This document shows, in pieces, positions 41,389 through 50,616 of a DNA stretch of 64,000 nt. The notes under the pieces are model-generated. The model had not been told where the DNA came from and ran no database searches. It saw nothing but the letters and a program-made list of their open reading frames with translations. Origin of the DNA: Anaerolineales bacterium. GTDB taxonomy: Bacteria; Chloroflexota; Anaerolineae; 4572-78; J111. The stretch covers positions 930,001-994,000 of the forward strand of contig JACKAU010000002.1 in NCBI GenBank assembly GCA_020634855.1. The letters run 5' to 3'. How positions within the stretch are numbered: position 1 is the stretch's first letter; each line of letters opens with the position of its first letter. The translations under genes were made by a program, and so were the position numbers.

Positions 41389-44379
41389 CTATTTAGGCAT
41401 ACCGGCCAGCGCATCGTAGGTAGGAGTACCCACAATGCCAAAGTTCGCCAATTCCGTATTCGAGGCGGTGACGTTGTAGTCCAAATTCCACAAGAACATG
41501 GTGCCGACCCACCCCCACTCTTTACCCAATTGATAAGCCCGAACCGTGTAATCGGCCTGTCTTTCCAGGGAGTTTTCCTGAGCAAAGGTAAAGCGGGCAT
41601 CGCCGGCAAAGCGCCACACCGGCCAGCCGAACTCCGTCGGCCAGATGGTTTTATCACCGTCCCCATTCGCCACCATGACCTGCCGGTATTCTTCCATGGT
41701 ATTGCGGAAGAAAAAGCTGCGGTGATCGTCATAGCCGCGAGCCGGATCATAGTCGCCGCCCTGGTAGAGCGCATCCGGCGGGTTGGCAAAACCACTGGGG
41801 TGGGCGCCGACCGCATCGAAAAAGCCTTTGGCGCCGTTAGCATACATTTGGCGTAGATACTCAACATCATCCAGCGCGGCGGGCGGCGGCGCGCCCGTGG
41901 GGGTCATCGCGCCCGTAACCACAATCATATCAGGATTAACCGATTTAATCGCATTGTAAGAGAGCTTGAGCAGCTCGGTGTAAGCGGCCGGATTGATCCG
42001 ACCTTGACCGCCGGCTTCGTAGTATAAGTTTTGTTCGTTCCAAATTTCAATGGCATGAACTTTCCCATTGTACCGACCGGCCACAGCGGCCACAAACGTG
42101 GCATAAGTGTTCGGATCTTGGGGCGGCCCTTCCACCGATTTATCATCATCGGGCGGTCTAGCCCAATCAGGCGCTTTGGGGATACTCAATAGCACCTTGA
42201 TGCCGGCGGAACTGTAGGAGTTGATCACGCTGTCCCACTCACCCCAGCCATAATCGCCCGGCGATCCTTCGACATCTTTCCAAGGCATCTGGAATTTGAC
42301 CCAGTTAAAGCCCATCCCTTTGATCAGCGAGATGTTGGCGGTGGTATTGCCGCGTGGATCGGCCTGAATACCGTAACCAAACGGCAAGTTGCCCTTAGCC
42401 GGTGCAACTGCGGCCACACCACTATCTGCCGGCGGGGCTTCCTCAGCCGGCGGTGGGGCTTCTTCTTCTTCTTCTACCGGGGGAGCGGCGGCAACAACCG
42501 GCGGTGGAGGCGGCTCAGTGGCTTCCACTTCCGGCGTCGGGGACGGCAGCGGCGTCGGGCTGGGCGTTGGAGTCGGTGTAGCCACCAGCACCGCCACATT
42601 GCCACGCGGCAAGGCGATTGAACTGTCCCGGTTGGAGGCAATCGAAGCCTCTACTTCATAGGCTCCCCCCCCTTCGGGCGCGGTCCACGAGTAGTTGGGG
42701 CTGCTCAAATCGGCAATCTGTTCGGAAATAACCCCACCACTCTCATTTTGCACGCGCCAGATGACTGAATATTGGCTGTCAACCGGCGGGATGACTAAAT
42801 CGAGAAATTGACGCATGACCGACCAAATCTGGGCATCGTTGCTTTCATTCAACAAGTTATCGATGGCCACACCGCGCAAATTATATCGCGCCACAAATTG
42901 CAATTTGTGGGCAATGCTGGCTGCATTCTCGATGTAGACCGTCCGCTGCACATCTTGTTCATCCAGATAGGCGTACCAGTACGCGCCGCTGTCCCGGTCA
43001 AATTGAATACCGGTTGAGGCCGACAATCCACCCAGCGTAAACCCTAACTGCTGACCGGGATTAACTACCGGGTTATCACCGACCATCTTCACATTGCCAA
43101 TCGGAGCCAGGGCATCCTGATAAGTGATGGTTCTGAGCCGCCCATTGACCTGCTCGGTACTCAAGGTTGATAAGGCCAACTGAATTTTGTAGCGATTGAT
43201 ATTGCCGACCGCCCAATTCAACAGGGTTTCCATTTCACTGCCCGCCCGGTAAGCGCGCGGGTCCGGGAAGGTCGGTATTTTGACCACATCGGCGGCCTGA
43301 CCAATGGCTTGCCAGTCATACGCGCCGGTCTCCCACTCCTCGGTCGAAATCTGCTGAGGCAGATCGACTCGCACCGAGAGAATCTTGTTGTCCGGTAAGG
43401 CTTCGGCCAAGTCCTTAATAAAGGTGGTGTATTCGAGCCGTAATTCCGGACTGATAGCCCGATAATCGAGGTCGATCCCCTGATAAGCATTGCGTTGAAC
43501 CAAATCGACAATGGCCTCGATGTGACGTTCTCTAAGCGCTTCGTCAATGAGCATATTGTCGATCAAATCGGTGCGCAGCACGCCGTCGTCACTCCAGTTA
43601 CGGATGGTCGGAATGACCAGCAGCGACGAGTTTTGCACTTCCGGCGATAGTTCTTCCAAACTGCCGCCAATCTGACCATCGTTGTCCAGATACAGCCCAC
43701 GCGGATTGATTTCGACCAGCGTATCTCGAATATTGTCCGGCAGCGGGGTGTCGAGGGTATAGTTAGTTGAAACATTGGGGTTAATGGGATGCGTCGCCAT
43801 TACCACCACCGACTCCGGTAAGTAGTTTAGCTGCGACTCGAGAATACTTTCGGTGGGGACTTTGTTGCTGGGCAGCCAATCCCAAGTCTCGCCGTTCCAG
43901 GCGTAGAGGTCCAGTGTATTTACATCTTCCACTTCGCCGGGCATCGGCACCACCAATAATACCGCTTCCGGCATCGCGCCGCGCCGGTCGATGGCATAGT
44001 ACGGGCTGCGCATGGTCAAATTGGGGGGGATGCTTTCGGCGGCCTTAATCAAGCTGCTGCCGGCTGAGCCTTCCAAAAACGTACTGCGAGGCACCACGTC
44101 AAGGTCCACCCGGAAAGCGCGCGTTACGCCCTCCGGCAAGAAGTTGACCTCTAACCCCTGCTCCTCGATGCTGCCGCCCTGAACGCCAATACGGGTGTAG
44201 CCGATGCTCATTAGCCGGTCGGCCAGAGAAATTGGCGGCAGTAGCAGCACCATCACCACCATCGCCACCACTAAAAGGTTGACCAAACAGCCGCCGAGTT
44301 TACCTTCTACAATCGATTCAAGAAAATAAACAAAAGGGTTTGGCTTCTGTGACACAAGATTCCGTTGACTTCTAAACAT
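41389..44379 (-). CDS. Membrane-anchored two-module glycoside-hydrolase-like protein, paralog of the next gene
   Basis: The 996-residue protein has the same layout: anchor at about 27-50, GH18-like barrel (QGIDLDYRAISPELRLEY near 305), linker rich in PTPTPSPTPLP and EEEEE (about 605-670), and a GH-A barrel with EIWNEQNLYYEAGG (about 781) and WPTEFGWPVW (about 915). The C-terminal 300 residues are nearly identical in pattern to the paralog, while linkers differ strongly. The linker is acidic here (VEEEEEAPPPAEEAPP). It is the first of the three hydrolase-like genes. The 195-base gap to the second copy has no obvious terminator and may hold a promoter (TTGATA around 41342). Confidence 0.82.
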   Translation of the reverse strand: MFRSQRNLVSQKPNPFVYFLESIVEGKLGGCLVNLLVVAMVVMVLLLPPISLADRLMSIGYTRIGVQGGSIEEQGLEVNFLPEGVTRAFRVDLDVVPRSTFLEGSAGSSLIKAAESIPPNLTMRSPYYAIDRRGAMPEAVLLVVPMPGEVEDVNTLDLYAWNGETWDWLPSNKVPTESILESQLNYLPESVVVMATHPINPNVSTNYTLDTPLPDNIRDTLVEINPRGLYLDNDGQIGGSLEELSPEVQNSSLLVIPTIRNWSDDGVLRTDLIDNMLIDEALRERHIEAIVDLVQRNAYQGIDLDYRAISPELRLEYTTFIKDLAEALPDNKILSVRVDLPQQISTEEWETGAYDWQAIGQAADVVKIPTFPDPRAYRAGSEMETLLNWAVGNINRYKIQLALSTLSTEQVNGRLRTITYQDALAPIGNVKMVGDNPVVNPGQQLGFTLGGLSASTGIQFDRDSGAYWYAYLDEQDVQRTVYIENAASIAHKLQFVARYNLRGVAIDNLLNESNDAQIWSVMRQFLDLVIPPVDSQYSVIWRVQNESGGVISEQIADLSSPNYSWTAPEGGGAYEVEASIASNRDSSIALPRGNVAVLVATPTPTPSPTPLPSPTPEVEATEPPPPPVVAAAPPVEEEEEAPPPAEEAPPADSGVAAVAPAKGNLPFGYGIQADPRGNTTANISLIKGMGFNWVKFQMPWKDVEGSPGDYGWGEWDSVINSYSSAGIKVLLSIPKAPDWARPPDDDKSVEGPPQDPNTYATFVAAVAGRYNGKVHAIEIWNEQNLYYEAGGQGRINPAAYTELLKLSYNAIKSVNPDMIVVTGAMTPTGAPPPAALDDVEYLRQMYANGAKGFFDAVGAHPSGFANPPDALYQGGDYDPARGYDDHRSFFFRNTMEEYRQVMVANGDGDKTIWPTEFGWPVWRFAGDARFTFAQENSLERQADYTVRAYQLGKEWGWVGTMFLWNLDYNVTASNTELANFGIVGTPTYDALAGMPK

Positions 44380-44459
44380 TGATTGTTCCCAAAAGATAAT
44401 TCAAATTAAGACCCGGCCTTCCACACCCAGGTCTTAGCGCATTTCTTTCCTAAGTCCGG

Positions 44460-45395
44460 TTAGTCTACTCGATTTTTAACAACAAGCAATCTGCCCCACC
44501 CGGCTAAGTCGGGCTTGATCTCGACGAGCGCGGTTGGAAATTCGGCCTGAGCCAGTTTTTTTACCACATTACCCTGAGTCGCGCCAATTTCGATCAGCAA
44601 CATGCCGCCGGGCTTGAGAAAACGGTTAGCTTGGGCCACCAATCGCCGCACCACGGCCAAGCCCGCCTCGCCGCCATCGAGGGCTAACCGGGGTTCATAA
44701 CGATTGACTTCAGGCATAGTGAAGGGCGCAGTCAGCTCGGCGGGATCAACATAAGGCGGATTGCTGACGATTAGATCAACCGGCTCTCGCAGCGGGGTCA
44801 ATAGATCCCCTTCCCTGAATTCAATCCGATCGGCCACCTCATGGCGTTCGGCATTATGCCGGGCCACCGCCAGCGCCCGGCCGGATAGATCGATGGCCGT
44901 CACACTGGCTTCCGACACCATTTTGGCCAAGGCAACCGCAATACAACCGCTGCCGGTACCGACATCGACAATTGAATAGGGGGGGTTTTGGGCCTGGGCT
45001 GACGCTTCAGCTTTGGCCCGGATCGAGGCGGCGGCCCAGGCGATAGCCGTTTCCACCAACAGTTCGGTTTCAGGTCGAGGAATTAGGGTATCGGGCGTGA
45101 CCACAAAATCCAGGCCGTAAAAGGCTTTGTGACCGATCAGGTAAGCCACCGGTTCGCGTTGGGCGCGCCGATCGATCAATTTGAGAAAAGCCGCCAGGTC
45201 AGCCTCGGTCACTGCAACCTGGGGATAGCGATACAACCAGGTTCTATCCCGGTCAAGGGTGTAGGCCAAAAGCAGTTCGGCGTCGAGCCGGGGCGAATCG
45301 CATCCGGCGGCGGCAAGCTGCTGCCGGGCGCTGGTCAGGAGGGTCTGGATTGTTCGATTTTGGGTCTTGACTGGGTGAGGTTGAGAGTCGGTCAT
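44460..45395 (-). CDS. prmC: Peptide chain release factor N5-glutamine methyltransferase
   Basis: The protein of 311 residues from ATG at 45395 has the N-terminal helical PrmC domain (LDAELLLAYTLDRDRTWLYR), the SAM-binding loop VDVGTGSGCIAVALAK at about 140-155 and the catalytic NPPY in VSNPPYVDPAEL at about 211. It methylates the Gln of the GGQ motif in release factors. It lies 3' of prfA, its substrate's gene, the usual order, with a hairpin in between. Confidence 0.96.
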   Translation of the reverse strand: MTDSQPHPVKTQNRTIQTLLTSARQQLAAAGCDSPRLDAELLLAYTLDRDRTWLYRYPQVAVTEADLAAFLKLIDRRAQREPVAYLIGHKAFYGLDFVVTPDTLIPRPETELLVETAIAWAAASIRAKAEASAQAQNPPYSIVDVGTGSGCIAVALAKMVSEASVTAIDLSGRALAVARHNAERHEVADRIEFREGDLLTPLREPVDLIVSNPPYVDPAELTAPFTMPEVNRYEPRLALDGGEAGLAVVRRLVAQANRFLKPGGMLLIEIGATQGNVVKKLAQAEFPTALVEIKPDLAGWGRLLVVKNRVD

Positions 45396-45431
45396 CAATT
45401 ATTGCCGGGAATAGTCCTCAAAAAATAATCT

Positions 45432-45464
45432 GGGGTAGACGAGGGCAATGCCCTTGTCTACCCC
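45432..45464. repeat. Hairpin between prfA and prmC
   Basis: GGGGTAGACGAGGGC-AAT-GCCCTTGTCTACCCC, one G-T pair in an otherwise perfect 15-bp stem. On the minus strand ATTATTTTTTGA follows 4 bases later, so it may attenuate prmC, or be another dispersed palindrome. Confidence 0.8.
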
Positions 45465-45510
45465 AAGTATTCATTGCCGTGGTCGTACCATTAACAATGA
45501 AACCCATGTA

Positions 45511-46602
45511 TCAAGATTTGCCGTTACTGTTCGAGTCGGCCAACTGTTTGAGCTTTTCTTCTTCGTCGGTTTTGATCAGCGCATCGATAAATTCCTCAAT
45601 TTCGCCGCTGAGAATCGACTCTAACCGGTAACTGGTCAAGCCGATCCGGTGATCGGTGACCCGGGTTTGAGGGAAATTGTAGGTTCGAATCTTTTCGCTG
45701 CGGTCGCCGCTGCCCACCTGAGAGCGTCGGGCCGCGCCGTGTTCGGCCTCGATGCGGCGCTGCTCTTCATCATAAAGGCGGGCGCGTAGAATGTTGAACG
45801 CCTTGGTTTTGTTTTGCAGTTGGCTCTTTTCATCCTGACAGCTAATGACAATCCCAGTCGGCAGGTGAGTCAGACGTACAGCGGAGTCAGTCGTGTTAAC
45901 GCTCTGCCCGCCCGGCCCCGACGAGCGAAAAATATCGATTTTGACATCGTTTAGATCGATTTCGATCTCGACCTCATCTATCTCCGGCAGCACAGCCACA
46001 GTGGCGGTGGAAGTGTGGATGCGGCCGCCGCTTTCGGTTTGGGGAATACGCTGCACTCGATGCACGCCGCTCTCGTACTTGAGCTTGGAGTACGCGCCCT
46101 GGCCGTTGACTTCAAAGATAATCTCTTTGAAGCCGCCAATGCCCGACTCATTTTGGCTGATCACGGCTGTTTTCCAACCGTGATTTTCGGCGTAATAGGT
46201 ATACATCCGAAATAAATCGGCGGCGAATAAGCCGGCCTCGTCACCGCCGGCCCCGGCCCGAATCTCCACAATCACGTTTTTCTCATCATTGGGGTCCTTC
46301 GGCAGCAGCATCACCCGCAGCTTCTGCTCCAATTCGTCTCGTTCTTCGCTCAAACTGTCACGTTCATCCTGAACCATGGCTCGCATATCGGCGTCCAAGT
46401 CGTCGGCCAGCATCTCACGGGTTTCAGCCAGTTGGGTCAACACGTCGCGGTAGCGGCGATAATTGGTCACAATCGGCTCCAAGTTCGATTGCTCCCGCCC
46501 GTATTTCATCAACCGGTCGGGATCGCTGGCGACTTCGGACGTCGACATCAACGACATTAATTCTTCGTAGCGGGCTTCTACAGCTTCAAGTTTATCTAAC
46601 AT
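45511..46602 (-). CDS. prfA: Peptide chain release factor 1
   Basis: The 363-residue protein has the RF-1 layout: N-terminal helical domain (1-100), RAGAGGDEAGLFAADLFRMY at about 118-137, and the GGQ loop RSSGPGGQSVNTTDSAVRLT at about 231-250. It ends peptides at UAA and UAG. The stop-codon recognition region lies at about 185-200 (QRIPQTESGGRIHTS). The start has no strong ribosome site visible. The gene is transcribed away from the rodZ-like gene. Confidence 0.97.
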   Translation of the reverse strand: MLDKLEAVEARYEELMSLMSTSEVASDPDRLMKYGREQSNLEPIVTNYRRYRDVLTQLAETREMLADDLDADMRAMVQDERDSLSEERDELEQKLRVMLLPKDPNDEKNVIVEIRAGAGGDEAGLFAADLFRMYTYYAENHGWKTAVISQNESGIGGFKEIIFEVNGQGAYSKLKYESGVHRVQRIPQTESGGRIHTSTATVAVLPEIDEVEIEIDLNDVKIDIFRSSGPGGQSVNTTDSAVRLTHLPTGIVISCQDEKSQLQNKTKAFNILRARLYDEEQRRIEAEHGAARRSQVGSGDRSEKIRTYNFPQTRVTDHRIGLTSYRLESILSGEIEEFIDALIKTDEEEKLKQLADSNSNGKS

Positions 46603-46729
46603 TCGGTCCTCTGACTAGGCAGCCCGCTTAAATCATTGCGGCGGGTCAAGTTATGCCTGGATTTTCAATATATTCCCGACATGATAGATAAAGAACGGCC
46701 AGCCGTCAAGCGCCATAAGACCAAAAAAT

Positions 46730-46757
46730 TTGACATGTGGGTTTCATAGAGTAATAT
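46730..46757 (+). promoter_or_regulatory. Promoter of the rodZ-like gene
   Basis: TTGACA (46730-46735, perfect), 16-base spacer, TAATAT (46752-46757). The start codon is about 85 bases downstream. Confidence 0.7.
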
Positions 46758-46841
46758 AACTTAATTGCAACAACTCGTTTTTGGACTGAAGCCCGGCCGA
46801 CATGTGTCGGCTGGTTGTCTGTTGTTTAGGAGAAATTACTC

Positions 46842-47774
46842 TTGGCCCAGTTGGGAGAAACACTCAAAGCCGCCCGAGAAGCTCAGGGACTGACCTTAGA
46901 GGAAGTCGAACAGGCGACCCACATCCGGCGACATCTGTTACAAGCGCTAGAAGAGAACAAGGCTAATGCATTTCCGTCGCCGGTCATCGCCCGGGGTCTC
47001 ATTCGTAATTATGCCAAATTCCTGAAGCTAGACCCGGTCGAGGCGCTGACCTTGTATGACGGCAAAGGTCACATCCCGGTCAAAGGACAGCGGTTGACGC
47101 AAGACGGCATCGAATTCATGAACCTGTCGATGGCTCCTCGTTCCTATTTTAATATGGAGCTGTTGATCGGGGTTGTCCTTGGATTCTTGGTGGTCGGCGG
47201 CGTTTGGTATTTGGCCAATGGGGCGCTGCTGTCAGCCCCCAGTATTACCGCCACTCCCACCAATACCCCCCGGGCCGAAGGGATCACCGAAGACTCAGCC
47301 CTACTGCTGCCCACCACGACCCCGCCGCCCACCAACACGCCAACGGCGCTCCCCCCCACCAGTACACCGACGCCACTGATCTACTCCGGCGTTACCGTCG
47401 AACTGTCGATTTTAGAATCATCCTGGGTTCAGATTCTAGCCGATGATACGAAAGTGTTCGAAGGCATTTTAGAAGTAGGCGATTCACCCAACTGGACCGG
47501 CGAACGTCGAGTCGCGATTCGGGCCGGTAACGGCGGCGGCGTAGAAGTCATCGTCAATGGCGTCAATCGCGGCGTGATGGGCGCTCAAGGCCAAGTTGTG
47601 GATCAAATTTGGGAAAAGGTAGAAGATCCCTCCGAAGCCTCGTCTGAAACAGAGCCGACCCGCCAGTTCCCCCAATTTAGCGAACCGCCCACAACAGGAA
47701 CCCCCTCGGCGGAAAGCACTACGGAAAGTCCACCCACTGAAGAGGCTACGGTCGAAGCTACCCCTGAAGGATAA
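46842..47774 (+). CDS. RodZ-like helix-turn-helix membrane protein
   Basis: The 310-residue protein starts at TTG after AGGAGA. Residues 1-70 are an HTH_25 domain (LGETLKAAREAQGLTLEEVE). A membrane helix lies at about 107-127. Then comes a Pro/Thr linker (about 145-180) and a DUF4115-type beta domain (about 185-255, VTVELSILESSWVQILADD). RodZ links MreB to the cell wall; this layout is shared with related HTH-membrane proteins in phyla without rods. An acidic Thr/Ser-rich tail closes the protein. mreB is not in the window. Confidence 0.85.
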   Translation: MAQLGETLKAAREAQGLTLEEVEQATHIRRHLLQALEENKANAFPSPVIARGLIRNYAKFLKLDPVEALTLYDGKGHIPVKGQRLTQDGIEFMNLSMAPRSYFNMELLIGVVLGFLVVGGVWYLANGALLSAPSITATPTNTPRAEGITEDSALLLPTTTPPPTNTPTALPPTSTPTPLIYSGVTVELSILESSWVQILADDTKVFEGILEVGDSPNWTGERRVAIRAGNGGGVEVIVNGVNRGVMGAQGQVVDQIWEKVEDPSEASSETEPTRQFPQFSEPPTTGTPSAESTTESPPTEEATVEATPEG

Positions 47775-47785
47775 CGGTTAGCCGC

Positions 47786-48315
47786 CTAATACAATGCTTC
47801 ATCGCAAGCATAGTTAAGCCCACACGCTCGGCACTTATTCACCTGATCGTGGCTACGCGACACATTGTTTACCTGTCGATCCCGACGGATAGCGGTGAGG
47901 GTATCGAGCAGCTCCGTGCGAAGTTCGGGGGCGTAACCGACTTCGAAGAGCGCGTCGGCATATCTGAGCCAGCCGTGTGGGGGTTGCCGGCCGGTGGTGT
48001 CTTCGATCAGCAAGCAGTAAGCGGCCAACTGCAACAGATGGCCTAAATACGGCACGTCGGGCGCGGCGCCGGATTTAACCTCCACCGGAATGACTCCGTG
48101 CAACGTTTCAACCAAATAGTCCGGCTTACCTACCAGGCGGTACGTGGCCGAATAAAACGGCTTGTCATTGGGCTGCCAATCCCGGCGGTGGTGATCGACA
48201 TAGACCAGCCGCCCTTCCGGCAGGCCGGTTTTGCGGCGAACGGTGGCCGCTTGCCGCAGGGACAACCAGCCCAGCAGCAGTAAAATCAGAGCCAGGGCTA
48301 ACAGCAATGACCCTA
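47786..48315 (-). pseudogene. Cas4-like PD-(D/E)XK nuclease, 3' fragment cut by IS630
   Basis: An apparent 181-residue frame starts at TTG 48331, but its first five codons lie inside the IS630 end, so only 48315 downward is native. It holds a membrane helix (LLLALALILLLLGWLSL), the nuclease core GKPDYLV ... IPVEVKSG (Asp, Glu, Lys) ... LLQLAAYCLL, and a C-terminal cluster CRACGLNYAC. These fit Cas4/RecB-like enzymes. The missing N-terminal part with YSFCSRAW is found across the IS at 49673-49893. No cas genes or repeat-spacer array are present, so this is a solo Cas4-like gene. A short ORF product may still be made. Confidence 0.8.
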
Positions 48316-49670
48316 GTACACAGAGGCTCAAGTTACTGACAAGATTAAGCCGCCAGAGCTTTACCTTTGTAAGTCCACTTGAACGGTTTAGCCATCGACA
48401 GATTGTAGTAATCGATAAAAGCCAGCACCTTGGCCATTAAATCATCAACGGAGGAAAAGTTGCCCCGTTTGAGTAATTTGCGAGCCAGAATGGAAAACCA
48501 AATCTGAATCTGGTTCATCCAGGAAGCATGTTTAGGGGTGTAATAAAAAACAATGCGATGGTCAGGCTGGTTGAGAAATTCAGCCCGGCTTTTCATCGAC
48601 TTTAGAATGCCGGATTGGCCTTTGACCCCCAACTCGGTGTTATCGACATCAGACTCGGCCGCCACAAAGCGAACCAGGCTCTCGGATTGATGGGTATTGA
48701 GATTATCAGTGACAAAGTGCCAGCGGATGACGGTCGGATCGGCGGCGACCGTGGCCTGAATATGGGTGAGAAAGTCCTGTTCGGTCCGGGTCGGACCACA
48801 CGATACCTGCCCAATCTGCCCGGTCGCCACTTCAAAATTGACGATGAAACAGAGCGTGCCGTGCCGAATGTATTCAAATTCTCGGCGTTCGACTTTGCCG
48901 GAACGTAAGGGTAAGCCCGGATGTTTCCGTTCCAGGGCTTGCACCCCGGTCAATTCATCATTGCTGATCACTTTTTCATTCTGTGTGGCCAAGTGGGGTG
49001 CCTGTTCATAAAGATGGTTGATGGTGCTGCTTTTTTCATTAAATACTGTTTCCGTGTCGCCGCCAGTGAGCCAGTAGCGGACCTGGTGCGGCTTAAGATC
49101 CGCTTCTTTTTAAGAGACGTCCCGCGTGGCGGGGCGAAATGGTCCCGACGATACCTTGCTTGATGATTTCGTCGGCGATTTCCCGGTTAGTCCAGTGACT
49201 GATCGGCCGACCTGCTTGCTCGGGTAACTCACACGCTAGCTTTTCAATCTGGCAACGTTGGTCGGCGTTGATTTGCAGCGGTGCCCCCGGACGGGCCAAA
49301 TCTTCCAGCCGTTCCTGTGCCGTCAACTCGCTCAAGGGCAGGGCTTGCAAGTTGGCCCAGCGAGCTCGCCACAGTCGGACGGTGTTCATACTGAGTTGTA
49401 ACTCGCGGACAATTTGACTGTTGCTTTTACCCGCCGCTGCGGCTAGCACTATCCGGGCTCGTTGGCCGATTTGTTGCTTGGTTTTATGGCGTTTGATCAG
49501 TTTTTCCAGCGCTTCCTGTTCGGCGCTGCTCAATTTTATTTCTATCGCTTTGGGGCCGGGCATCACGCCTTTTCCTTTCTGGCTTGGTTACGGAAAATTA
49601 GTGATTTTACCCTGTTTTACATTACTGCCAATTTTACCCTATCTTGTCAACTGTTTAGGCCTCAGTGTAC
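48316..49670 (-). mobile_element. IS630-family insertion sequence
   Basis: Ends: GTACACAGAGGCTCAAGTTA from 48316 inward, and on the other strand GTACACTGAGGCCTAAACAG from 49670 inward, both followed closely by TGACAAGAT. TA stands on both sides (48314-48315 and 49671-49672), the TA duplication expected of IS630/Tc1 elements. Length is 1355 bp. It interrupts a Cas4-like gene. Confidence 0.92.
48345..49566 (-). pseudogene. IS630 transposase, frameshifted and with catalytic Glu replaced
   Basis: The N-terminal frame (49093-49566, 157 residues) has two helix-turn-helix regions (SNSQIVRELQLSMNTVRLWRA split by eye into SNSQIVRELQL and SMNTVRLWRA). The downstream frame continues ADLKPHQVRYWL and holds the DDE domain, with DELTGVQALERKHP and TDNLNTHQS for the two Asp. 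Joining them needs a shift at the A5 run (49107-49111). The third acidic residue is lost: NQIQIWFSILARKLLKRG, where family members have NQVEIWFS. Programmed shifting is known for this family, but the Glu-to-Gln change should abolish activity. Confidence 0.85.
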
Positions 49671-49672
49671 TA

Positions 49673-49893
49673 GCCACCCCACCAAAGTGAAAGCAACGCG
49701 ATAATAAAAAAGAGGCTCCCGGGGCTCCGATGAGCCAAAAACCTCCATAACGCCAACAGACAGCCGCCCGCACCTGCATTTCGTAACGAGCATGAGCCTG
49801 CCGGCCCCGGCGCAGATTTTGTCCCGACTGAACCAGAATTTGCTTAACGGTGGTCAACCGCCAGGCTCGGCTGCAAAAGCTGTATCGAGCCAA
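49673..49893 (-). pseudogene. Cas4-like nuclease, 5' fragment cut by IS630
   Basis: From TTG at 49893 the frame reads MARYSFCSRAWRL, then GQNLRRGRQAHARYEMQVR, the N-terminal Cas4 signature with its iron-sulfur Cys and the GR-H motif. Codons upstream stay open without a stop to the region of the translin gene (LPVIRASE), so the original start may be earlier. Near the IS the frame that matches the 3' fragment is shifted: a one-base change in the T6 run at about 49712-49717 would restore FYYRVAFTLVGWLGS across the insertion site. Confidence 0.75.
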
Positions 49894-49958
49894 CTCGCTG
49901 GCGCGAATAACGGGTAGCGAGGTATCAGGACGGCGATTGGTCTTATCACCGGACCGGT

Positions 49959-50615
49959 TTATTCCAACCCAATGCGCTGCTCAAACTGCTGCAAGGCGGT
50001 CTTCATCGCTTCCTGACGCACCGCCGTTGTGACATCGCCACGGGTCCGTTCCAGCACGCCGCGCAACACATCGGTCGTCCGCCGCAAACCGCCGGTGATG
50101 GCGCTGGAAAAATCGACCGTAACCAGCACGCTGTAGATGTCGTCCATATGGACGAGCATTTGCTCGGCGCGGGTAACATCGCCCCGGCGCAAGGCATCCA
50201 AGGCAAAGCGGCGTAACTCGCTTGCGCCCTCGGCCAGGCCGTTCAGATAGGCCGGGAATTCGATGCCAAGTTGCTCCGGCGTTGGCAGCGGCTTCTGCAA
50301 GATGATGGCTTGCGTAACGTGAGCCTCGGCCAACTCTTTGAGCGCATCTTGAGTGTAGCCCGCATAGTAAACATCCGGGTACGCCTGCGACTCGGCGATC
50401 ATCTCAGCCGCCACGGTGTTAGCCGTCGCCAGTAACGCGCCGGCATCCGCTTCATCGCCGCGATGGATGGCCCGAATCGAATTGGCGCAGTGCCGGATCA
50501 CCTCTCGGGAGCGGTTCAGCGTGGCGTCGCGCACCGTACTTTTAGCCTCAAAAGTCTGGTTAATCTGACTGACTATCTCCTGCAAATATTGGCTCAAACT
50601 ATAGCTATCGGCCAT
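49959..50615 (-). CDS. Translin-family protein
   Basis: The 218-residue protein is all-helical and has the translin pattern: NRSREVIRHCANSIRAIHRGD at about 29-49 (split: NRSREVIRHCAN, SIRAIHRGD), QDALKELAEAHVTQAII at about 92, then EFPAYLNGLAEGASELRRFA and YSVLVTVDFSSAITGGLRR. Translins form nucleic-acid-binding rings, and the eukaryotic partner TRAX is a nuclease; prokaryotic members are little studied. It starts 1 base after the DUF3467 stop and precedes a broken Cas4-like nuclease, so all three probably formed one operon. Confidence 0.85.
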   Translation of the reverse strand: MADSYSLSQYLQEIVSQINQTFEAKSTVRDATLNRSREVIRHCANSIRAIHRGDEADAGALLATANTVAAEMIAESQAYPDVYYAGYTQDALKELAEAHVTQAIILQKPLPTPEQLGIEFPAYLNGLAEGASELRRFALDALRRGDVTRAEQMLVHMDDIYSVLVTVDFSSAITGGLRRTTDVLRGVLERTRGDVTTAVRQEAMKTALQQFEQRIGLE

Positions 50616-50616
50616 C

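Noticed and set aside
49639..49893. A separate small gene upstream of the IS630 element
   Set aside because: Its last 11 codons are IS sequence and its start reads as the Cas4 N-terminus, so it is treated as a gene fragment.
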